From assembly GCA_025455505.1 (NCBI GenBank), contig JALOMK010000154.1, positions 1-5,848 on the forward strand: a stretch of 5,848 nucleotides of DNA, written 5' to 3'. Position 1 is the stretch's first letter. The number at the start of each line of letters is the position of its first letter. The notes beneath the pieces were generated by a model that was not told the DNA's origin, searched no databases, and saw only the letters and a program-made list of their open reading frames with translations. The translations under genes were made by a program, and so were the position numbers. This stretch comes from Bacteroidales bacterium. Lineage in GTDB: Bacteria; Bacteroidota; Bacteroidia; Bacteroidales; VadinHA17. Below are positions 1-5,848 of the stretch, in pieces.

Positions 1-7
1 TATTCTG

Positions 8-898
8 ATGCAGGAAATGGCACACAGATCAGGCTTTGTAAATATTATAGGCAATCCGAATGCCGGCAAGTCAACAATAATGAATGCCCTTGTCGGCGAG
101 AAACTGTCAATAATAACACCAAAGGCACAGACAACCCGCCACAGGATAATGGGCATAGTCAACGGCGACGACTACCAGATAGTTTATTCCGACACTCCGG
201 GTATCCTTAAACCAAAATACAGCCTCCAGGAATCGATGATGGGCTTTGTCAACACTGCCCTCACTGATGCCGACGTGATACTTTATGTCACCACTGTTGG
301 CGAAAAAGCAGCCGACCAGTCGGAATACATTGAAAAAATGAAGGATTCGGGGATCCCTGTACTCATATGCATCAATAAGATCGACCTCTCCGGACAGGAA
401 GAACTCGAAGGACTTGTAAATGAGTGGCATGGTATCTTCCCCCACTCACCCATCATACCGGTTTCGGCACTCAGGGAATTCAACCTCGAATCGCTGCTAA
501 GGGCCATCCTTGAAAAGCTTCCTGAAGGTGAACCATATTTTCCTAAAGATCAGCTGACTGATAAATATGAAAGATTTTTTGCAGCAGAGATTATCCGCGA
601 AAAGATCCTTCTGAATTACAGCAAGGAAATCCCCTATTCTGTCGAAGTTGAAATTGAGAGTTTCAGCGAGGAAGCAAAGATTACAAACATCAGGGCCCTG
701 ATACATGTTGCCCGCGACAGCCAGAAGGGAATAATAATAGGGCACAGGGGCTCCATGCTGAAGAGGATCGGCACCCAGGCAAGACTCGACATGGAGGACT
801 TCTTCGGAAAAAAGATCTTCCTTGAGCTCTTTGTAAAGGTATCAAAGGAATGGCGCGACAAGCCGGCAATGCTGAAGCGCTTCGGATACAGGCATTAA
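8..898 (+). CDS. era: GTPase Era, 30S ribosome assembly factor
   Basis: Era is a GTP-hydrolysing assembly factor that binds the 3' end of 16S rRNA through a KH domain and helps mature the small subunit, in the cytoplasm and at the inner membrane. All G motifs are visible: G1 GNPNAGKS (residues 15-22), a TTRHR switch I segment (42-46), G3 DTPG (62-65), G4 NKID (123-126) and G5 SAL (153-155). A C-terminal KH domain follows, with its GxxG loop as GHRG (245-248). The length of 296 residues is normal and the C-terminus is complete. The start is uncertain: ATG at 8 and ATG at 17 are both in frame, and the frame stays open to the window edge. The second gives MAHRSGFVN, which resembles remembered Bacteroidota Era N-termini and leaves 293 residues. 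No well-spaced Shine-Dalgarno site supports either. The stop lies 12 bases before der, implying co-transcription. Identification is firm; only the start is in doubt. Confidence 0.96.
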   Translation: MQEMAHRSGFVNIIGNPNAGKSTIMNALVGEKLSIITPKAQTTRHRIMGIVNGDDYQIVYSDTPGILKPKYSLQESMMGFVNTALTDADVILYVTTVGEKAADQSEYIEKMKDSGIPVLICINKIDLSGQEELEGLVNEWHGIFPHSPIIPVSALREFNLESLLRAILEKLPEGEPYFPKDQLTDKYERFFAAEIIREKILLNYSKEIPYSVEVEIESFSEEAKITNIRALIHVARDSQKGIIIGHRGSMLKRIGTQARLDMEDFFGKKIFLELFVKVSKEWRDKPAMLKRFGYRH

Positions 899-910
899 AA
901 GAAAGCATTT

Positions 911-2215
911 ATGAGCAGGATAGTAGCAATAGTGGGAAGACCCAACGTGGGCAAGTCCACCTTATTCAACAGGCTTACAGAATCAAAGGACGCAATTGTT
1001 GATGAGATGAGCGGCGTCACACGCGACCGTAACTACGGACAGTCAACCTGGAATGGTATCGATTTCTCGGTTATCGACACCGGCGGGTACGTTGAGAAAT
1101 CAGATGACATCTTCGAAGGTGAAATAAACAAACAGGTGCTTCTTGCAATAGAAGAGTCAGACCTTATACTCTTTCTGGTAGACGTAACGGCAGGCATACA
1201 CGAGCTCGACGTTTCGGTTGCTGACATGCTCAGGAGGACATCCAGGAAGGTTATGCTCGTTGTAAACAAGGTCGATAACAATGAAAGGCATCTCGACGCA
1301 ACTGAATTCTATGCACTCGGCCTGGGCAATTATTTTTGCGTAAGCTCAATCAACGGCAGCGGCACCGGCGACCTGCTCGATGCCGTTGTAAAGGCTCTCC
1401 CCGAAACCGCGCCTGAAGAGTTTCCCGACCTGCCAAGGATAGCGATCGTCGGGAGACCGAATGTCGGCAAATCATCGCTTGTGAATGCTCTGCTCGATGA
1501 GGAGAGGAACATAGTAACACCGCTTGCAGGTACCACACGCGATTCAATCTACACACGATACAGGAAATTCAATCACGACTTTCTCCTTGTCGATACCGCA
1601 GGCCTGAGGAAAAAGGGCAAAGTCAGCGAGGACGTTGAGTTTTATTCTGTCATGCGTGCCGTAAGGACAATTGAGAACTCCGACATCTGCCTCCTCCTTC
1701 TCGATGCAACAAGGGGCATGGAGTCGCAGGACATGAATATATTCAGCCTTATACTGAAGAACAGCAAGGGTCTGATAATCCTTGTGAACAAATGGGATCT
1801 CATTGAAAAAGAGAATAACATAACAACAAGGATAGAGAAGGAAATTCGCGAAATAACGGCCCCTTTCACCGACTACCCCATTCTTTTCATTTCGGCTCTC
1901 AGCAAGCAGAGGATACACAAGGTCCTCGAACTCGTTGAAAGAGTAAATGCAAACAGGAGGAGAAAAATATCAACATCCGAGCTAAACGAAGTAATGCTCT
2001 CGGTAGTCAGCGCCACTCCTCCCCCGTCGCTTAAAGGCAAATACATTAAGATCAAGTATGTTACCCAGCTCCCGACATATACTCCTTCCTTCGCATTTTT
2101 CTGTAACCTGCCCCAGTACGTGAAGGAACCATACAGGCGCTTTGTCGAGAACAGGATGAGGGAAAAATTCGATTTCACCGGTGTCCCGCTGAGAATATTC
2201 TTCAGGAAAAAGTGA
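911..2215 (+). CDS. der: GTPase Der (EngA), 50S ribosome assembly factor
   Basis: Der is a ribosome-associated protein with two consecutive GTPase domains and a C-terminal KH-like domain; it is needed for late 50S assembly. Domain 1 has GRPNVGKS (residues 9-16), GVTRD (35-39), DTGG (56-59) and NKVD (119-122). Its G5 region reads [10 protein letters not shown], with Ser where many homologues have Ala. Domain 2 has GRPNVGKS (181-188), GTTRD (207-211), DTAG (228-231), NKWD (293-296) and SAL (328-330). The KH-like domain fills roughly 350-434 and ends in RIFFRKK. The 434 residues match the family's usual length, and neither domain is degenerate. ATG at 911 is well supported because the G1 loop begins eight residues later, as in homologues; upstream there is only an A-rich stretch and no clear Shine-Dalgarno site. 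It lies 12 bases after era in the same direction, so the two GTPases are probably made from one mRNA. Confidence 0.97.
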   Translation: MSRIVAIVGRPNVGKSTLFNRLTESKDAIVDEMSGVTRDRNYGQSTWNGIDFSVIDTGGYVEKSDDIFEGEINKQVLLAIEESDLILFLVDVTAGIHELDVSVADMLRRTSRKVMLVVNKVDNNERHLDATEFYALGLGNYFCVSSINGSGTGDLLDAVVKALPETAPEEFPDLPRIAIVGRPNVGKSSLVNALLDEERNIVTPLAGTTRDSIYTRYRKFNHDFLLVDTAGLRKKGKVSEDVEFYSVMRAVRTIENSDICLLLLDATRGMESQDMNIFSLILKNSKGLIILVNKWDLIEKENNITTRIEKEIREITAPFTDYPILFISALSKQRIHKVLELVERVNANRRRKISTSELNEVMLSVVSATPPPSLKGKYIKIKYVTQLPTYTPSFAFFCNLPQYVKEPYRRFVENRMREKFDFTGVPLRIFFRKK

Positions 2216-2223
2216 AGCTTTGG

Positions 2224-2259
2224 TTTGATTTTTGATATGAAAAATATGTATTAACTTCA
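2224..2259 (+). promoter_or_regulatory. Weak candidate Bacteroidota-type promoter before the lipoprotein gene
   Basis: The 48-base gap after der is AT-rich and holds two TTTG tetramers (2224-2227 and 2231-2234), the known -33 element of Bacteroidota sigma-ABfr promoters. Downstream, TAACTTCA (2252-2259) partly fits the -7 element TAnnTTTG. The spacings are 24 and 17 bases, while about 19-21 is usual, so neither pair fits well, and transcription would start almost at the ATG. The lipoprotein gene may instead be read through from der. Confidence 0.18.
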
Positions 2260-2263
2260 CGCC

Positions 2264-2779
2264 ATGAGAATTCTGAAATATACGGCGCTTTTCCTTATTG
2301 TCACTCTGTTTCAGCAATCATGCAGAAAGATTGAAACCCTTCCGCCCGAACCATATATAGAATTCACGCAGTTCGAGATTTTCGACACTACTGACATACT
2401 TGGCAACATCTCAAAGGGAGGAAGGCTTAAATTTTATTTCGAGGACGGCGACGGCGACCTTGGCCTTAGAGCCCCGGCAGGTGGAGCTTCCGATACGACA
2501 AATCTGTTCCTCACTCTTTACAGGAAAGATAATGGAGCCATGGTCCCTGCACCCCCGGATGATCCTCTGAAGCCTTCAGAATACAGGATCCCCTATATGG
2601 CACGCCTGGGTCAGAATAAGATACTTCGGGGAACAATTGCTGTTACCTTCATTTATCTCTTCGCGGCTCCCGGGGATACAATTAAATATGATTTCTACAT
2701 CGAGGACAGGGCTCTGAATGAAAGCAATGTCGCAACAACCGCCGAGATAATAGTAACCGAGAACAATATTTACAAGTAG
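2264..2779 (+). CDS. Putative secreted lipoprotein with acidic DGDGD motif, function unknown
   Basis: I do not recognise this 171-residue protein as a named family. The N-terminus is a lipoprotein signal: Arg3 and Lys5, a hydrophobic stretch (residues 6-16), then Gln-Gln-Ser-Cys with the predicted lipidated Cys20. That lipobox is loose, as is common in Bacteroidota. Residues just after the Cys (RKIETLPPEP) lack the acidic run associated with surface export in some members of the phylum, so a periplasm-facing anchor is more likely (inference). The mature part looks beta-rich. It carries FEDGDGDLGL (59-68), a cluster of alternating Asp that could bind calcium or form a tight turn, and a C-terminal segment with YDFYIEDRALNES (142-154) that resembles the last strands of Ig-like or cadherin-like folds. 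It has no Cys other than the anchor. ATG at 2264 is chosen because it places the signal peptide correctly; no Shine-Dalgarno site precedes it. It follows der by 48 bases and ends two bases from the convergent gene's stop codon. Confidence 0.8.
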   Translation: MRILKYTALFLIVTLFQQSCRKIETLPPEPYIEFTQFEIFDTTDILGNISKGGRLKFYFEDGDGDLGLRAPAGGASDTTNLFLTLYRKDNGAMVPAPPDDPLKPSEYRIPYMARLGQNKILRGTIAVTFIYLFAAPGDTIKYDFYIEDRALNESNVATTAEIIVTENNIYK

Positions 2780-2781
2780 CT

Positions 2782-5700
2782 TCAGACCCTCAGTCCCATA
2801 AAGAGAACATCGTCAACCTGATCCTCATCCTTCTTCCAGCCGTAAAATAGCTTCGATAGCTCAACCTTCTGTTCTGCCAGCGGCAGTTTGTGGTTTTCTT
2901 CGATGAAGGCCCTCAGTTTAGGGATCAGCAGCTTCTTCCCGAAAGGCCCTCCGAACTGGTCGGCTATGCCGTCAGTGAACAGGTAAATCATATCACCTTC
3001 CCTCAGATAATATTCCTGGTCATCGAAGAATTTCCCGGCCGAGGATTCTCCGCCGACAGAGTGCTTGTTCCCTTTAATATAGTAAAGCTCACCGTCCATT
3101 ACAATAATTACCGGCCTCATGGCTGCCGCAAACCTCACATGCCGCTTTGACCTGTTGTACTCGCAAACCACGAGGTCGATCCCGTCATTAGCCACATCGG
3201 TTCCGGTGTTCTGGTTCAGCATAGAGAAAATCTGGTTGTCGAGATGGCTCAGTATTTTAGAAGGAGTTGTGATCTTTTGCCTTTTTACAATATCCTGCAG
3301 GAAGGATGAGCCAATCATCGACATGAATGCCCCCGGCACTCCATGTCCTGTGGAATCGGCACACACTACAACCACTGTGCCGTCCTCAGCCTTGTCGAAC
3401 CAGTAAAAATCACCGCTCACTATGTCGCGTGGATGGAAGAGAATGAAGGCATCCGCGAAAACCTCCTTCAGCCTTGCAACGTCAGGAAGCACGCTCGACT
3501 GAATGCGTTTTGCATAGTTTATGCTGTCGGTTATCTCTATGTTCTGTCTCTCTATCTCTTTTTTCTGGGCTTCAACCTCTATCGTCCTTTCCTCCACTTT
3601 CTGCTCAAGCTCCCTTTCCCTCATCCTTGCAGCCCTTTCACGGATCCTTATGATATGAACCACTACAGCTGCACCTATAGCCAGCAGCAGCAGGATAAAC
3701 CACCACCTCCTCCAGAGAGGTGGTCGTATAAATATGGCAAATTCAACCGGGGCTGCCTGTTCCAGTCCATCCTGGGTCATTGAGGTGAAGCTGAAAGAGT
3801 ACCTGCCGTCGCTCAGGCTGTATGTCTTCTCCCTTTCTGTTGTGAACTCGCTCCAGTCCTCATCATAGTTGTCCATGTAAGTGCTGTAAAATACACTCCT
3901 GGGACTTGAAAGTTTCAGGCCTGTATATTTAACTGTCACCTGGTATCTTTTCTTGTACGGAAGCCTTATTGAGGGCGCAAATGCATAAGTGCTGTCATCG
4001 ATAGTGATGCTGACAATATTTCCTGCGGGAGGCAGGTTTTTTGACCTGTCAGCCTGCCTGTCATACACTATCAGGCCACTGCTGGTGCCGATAAGTATCT
4101 TCCCGTCCGGAGTCTCCAGGATTGCGTCGGGATTGCACTGCCCGTCTCCGGCGAAACCGGTGCCAAGAGATCTTGCAGCTCCGCTGACCCTGTTATATAT
4201 TGATATTCCCCTGTCGTGACCGAGCCACACGTCTCCCCGTGAATCGGACAGGATGCTGTTGACCTTATCGCTGAAAAGTCCGTCAGCTGTCGTTATACTT
4301 ATTACACTGTCTCCTGCCAGGGCATATAGTCCGTAGCCTTCGGTCCCTACCCATACGGTTCCGCTGCCATCCTCGCTGACAGTAAGCTGCCTGTTCCTGC
4401 GTGACGCTCCCATACCGGCGTCAGAGGAAATAACGCCTTTCCCGGGTTCTATCCTGTCAAATGTCATGCTCTGTGTTGCCACCCATGCGCTTCCTGAAGC
4501 TGTAAGACAAAGCTTGTTGGTATTGTTGAAAGGCAGCCTGCTGCTCATATCGTAATATTCCTTCAGTTTCCCTGCAGATGCATCAATAATGCTTACTCCG
4601 TTCACAGAGGCCAGCCATATGTTGTTTTCATCAGCAGCTATGTCATTGATGTTGTCCTTGCCCGATTCGCCCGACCTGTAAAAGAGCACCGGAGATCCCG
4701 ATCCCCTTTTGATGTACATGCCGCCTCCCCTGGTTCCGATAAGGATATTGTCCCTGCCTGTGACACGGTAAACGCTGACAGGATTCCTTCCTGTCAGCCC
4801 CTGGAGCGCATTGAGCGGACCCGCTTCTCCTGCTGATGGATCAAACAGGTAATATCCGGAAGGGGTTCCCAGCAGATACGAATCCCTGTATGCTGAAATT
4901 CCGATAATGTTATCGCGGCCCTGACCGCCGGGTGTAAAAAATGTAAAAGCCTCGGTAGGCAGAGCTGAAAGACCCTGCCCGTTATGACCTATCCAGGTGT
5001 TGTTTTCAAGATCCCGGAAAACCGTATTGATGTTTTCGCCGGCTAGGCCCGATGCAACAGTAAAGTGCTTCAGCCCGGCAACTGCATCCTGCCTCTCATT
5101 GAAAACTATCTTGAAAAGTCCGTCATTCCTGGTGGCCACCCAGACGGCGCCATCAGAATCAGCGTAAATGTCCCTCGCTGATATAAGGTCAAGCTCAGGA
5201 TGGCCTTCTATCCTGTATGAATTTGATTCCGGTGAAGCGCCATCGAGGACAAAGAGACCGTTGCCTTCGGTGCCTGCAAGGAATTTACCCCCGGCAAGAG
5301 GCTGAATTGCAGTTATTCTTGCATAGTCAAAGTCATCAAATGTAACATCCGTTACAATCCTGTTCTCTTTAATACTGCATTTCATGATCTTTCCCTGGGT
5401 TCCGATAAGGAGATCACCGCCGCTGGTGAAAGCCGCCGAGGAAACGTCATCATCCCCCGCCGGCAGGCGTCCCGCCAGGCTCTTCCTTTCAGCATCGATC
5501 TTAACAACTGTGCGGTTCTGCTGGTGGAAGGCATATATAAAGCCATCGGGGGCCTGAAGAATCTCTGAAACGGCTGAGGAATCGTCGGGTAGCACTGTTC
5601 TCAAAATGCCACCGGCGGCATAGCAGATGGCACCAGAGCTGAAACCGAACCACAGGGTCCCGGACCTGTCGGTAAGTGATGCTGAGGGATTTCCTGATAC

Positions 5701-5848
5701 TGTGGTATCGGGCCGGGCGACAGGGAAAAAATCGATCCCGTCAAACCTCGACAGCCCGTCGGTTGTGCCCACCCATATGAATCCGCTTTTATCCTGGCCC
5801 AGTGTATAAACCACGTTTGCACCCGGAAGTCCGTTTTCGGTTTTGAAG
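2782..5848 (-). CDS. Propeller-type membrane sensor with C-terminal SpoIIE/PP2C phosphatase (5' end outside window)
   Basis: This is a hybrid signalling protein, numbered here from the codon at 5814. Residues 1-587 hold about fourteen Reg_prop-like blades (for example DKSGFIWVGTTDGL, 8-21, and DSRGDVWLGHDRGI, 524-537), consistent with two seven-bladed propellers. A Y_Y_Y-like domain (about 632-697), one membrane helix (704-722), an Arg/Glu-rich coiled coil (724-765) and a SpoIIE-type PP2C domain (about 770-1010) follow. The positive residues after the helix put the phosphatase in the cytoplasm and the propellers in the periplasm. Likely metal ligands are present: SGD (Asp802), ADSTGHGVPGA (Asp820), FTDG (Asp948) and DD (1001-1002), so it is probably active. 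There is no histidine kinase, receiver or HTH domain. The codon at 5814 is GTG, but the frame stays open to 5847 and reads FKTENGLPGAN, the usual lead-in to a first blade. The true start and signal peptide therefore lie beyond the window. Ligand and substrate are unknown; by family analogy the substrate may be an anti-anti-sigma-like phosphoprotein. Confidence 0.93.
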   Translation of the reverse strand, partial: FKTENGLPGANVVYTLGQDKSGFIWVGTTDGLSRFDGIDFFPVARPDTTVSGNPSASLTDRSGTLWFGFSSGAICYAAGGILRTVLPDDSSAVSEILQAPDGFIYAFHQQNRTVVKIDAERKSLAGRLPAGDDDVSSAAFTSGGDLLIGTQGKIMKCSIKENRIVTDVTFDDFDYARITAIQPLAGGKFLAGTEGNGLFVLDGASPESNSYRIEGHPELDLISARDIYADSDGAVWVATRNDGLFKIVFNERQDAVAGLKHFTVASGLAGENINTVFRDLENNTWIGHNGQGLSALPTEAFTFFTPGGQGRDNIIGISAYRDSYLLGTPSGYYLFDPSAGEAGPLNALQGLTGRNPVSVYRVTGRDNILIGTRGGGMYIKRGSGSPVLFYRSGESGKDNINDIAADENNIWLASVNGVSIIDASAGKLKEYYDMSSRLPFNNTNKLCLTASGSAWVATQSMTFDRIEPGKGVISSDAGMGASRRNRQLTVSEDGSGTVWVGTEGYGLYALAGDSVISITTADGLFSDKVNSILSDSRGDVWLGHDRGISIYNRVSGAARSLGTGFAGDGQCNPDAILETPDGKILIGTSSGLIVYDRQADRSKNLPPAGNIVSITIDDSTYAFAPSIRLPYKKRYQVTVKYTGLKLSSPRSVFYSTYMDNYDEDWSEFTTEREKTYSLSDGRYSFSFTSMTQDGLEQAAPVEFAIFIRPPLWRRWWFILLLLAIGAAVVVHIIRIRERAARMRERELEQKVEERTIEVEAQKKEIERQNIEITDSINYAKRIQSSVLPDVARLKEVFADAFILFHPRDIVSGDFYWFDKAEDGTVVVVCADSTGHGVPGAFMSMIGSSFLQDIVKRQKITTPSKILSHLDNQIFSMLNQNTGTDVANDGIDLVVCEYNRSKRHVRFAAAMRPVIIVMDGELYYIKGNKHSVGGESSAGKFFDDQEYYLREGDMIYLFTDGIADQFGGPFGKKLLIPKLRAFIEENHKLPLAEQKVELSKLFYGWKKDEDQVDDVLFMGLRV

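Noticed and set aside
11..16. AGGA-like Shine-Dalgarno site for the era ATG at 17
   Set aside because: The spacing to the ATG is about one base, too short to function, and the phylum makes little use of such sites.
107..445. Minus-strand open frame of 112 codons inside era
   Set aside because: It is antisense to the G domain of Era. The peptide has no domain signature and is explained by the complementary coding frame.
1544..1918. Minus-strand open frame of 124 codons inside der
   Set aside because: It is antisense to the second GTPase domain of Der, and its translation shows no motif or plausible domain.
2216..2263. Possible terminator after der
   Set aside because: The gap contains AAGCTT and T-rich and A-rich runs but no stem long enough to form a hairpin followed by a T run.
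1982..2317. Minus-strand open frame of 111 codons spanning the der-lipoprotein junction
   Set aside because: It overlaps the conserved end of Der and the lipoprotein signal peptide, and has no recognisable features.
2849..2861. Small palindrome AGCT-TCGAT-AGCT near the phosphatase 3' end
   Set aside because: The stem is only four base pairs, it lies within coding sequence about 65 bases from the stop, and no T run follows, so it is not credible as a terminator or operator.
3343..3783. Plus-strand open frame of 146 codons inside the phosphatase gene
   Set aside because: It lies wholly antisense to the conserved membrane, coiled-coil and SpoIIE coding region. Its translation is low-complexity and Cys/His/Pro-rich, with no recognisable domain, as expected of a shadow frame.

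Overview
The window looks like a chromosomal segment from a member of the Bacteroidota. Four things point there: Era and Der encoded next to each other with Bacteroidota-like sequences; a Cys-anchored lipoprotein with a loose lipobox; a very large two-component-type propeller (Reg_prop/Y_Y_Y) sensor, an architecture highly enriched in that phylum; and start codons without convincing Shine-Dalgarno sites. Codon choice (frequent AGG for Arg, ATA for Ile) and mid-range base composition look even across all four genes, so nothing suggests recent transfer. No RNA genes, insertion sequences, CRISPR arrays or phage genes were seen.

Layout: positions 8-898 (+) encode the ribosome-assembly GTPase Era, and 911-2215 (+) encode the double-GTPase Der, with only 12 bases between them, so they are probably one operon. 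After a 48-base gap, 2264-2779 (+) encodes a small unrecognised secreted lipoprotein with an acidic DGDGD motif. Two bases later the opposite strand begins: the stop codon of a long minus-strand gene lies at 2782-2784, and that gene runs out of the window at 5848. It encodes a membrane sensor with an outer fourteen-blade propeller region, a Y_Y_Y domain, one membrane helix, a coiled coil and a C-terminal SpoIIE/PP2C-type serine/threonine phosphatase. Its 5' end is missing; an apparent GTG start at 5814 is internal.

How the genes work together: Era and Der both act in ribosome assembly (30S and 50S respectively). The lipoprotein may share their transcript or use its own weak promoter; no functional link is evident. 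The propeller-phosphatase is a separate, convergently transcribed unit. It probably senses something in the periplasm and passes the signal to a cytoplasmic phosphatase, by analogy with SpoIIE/RsbU partner-switching proteins; no target (STAS or anti-sigma protein) is visible here. The sequence is almost entirely coding, and the most distinctive item is the propeller-SpoIIE fusion.
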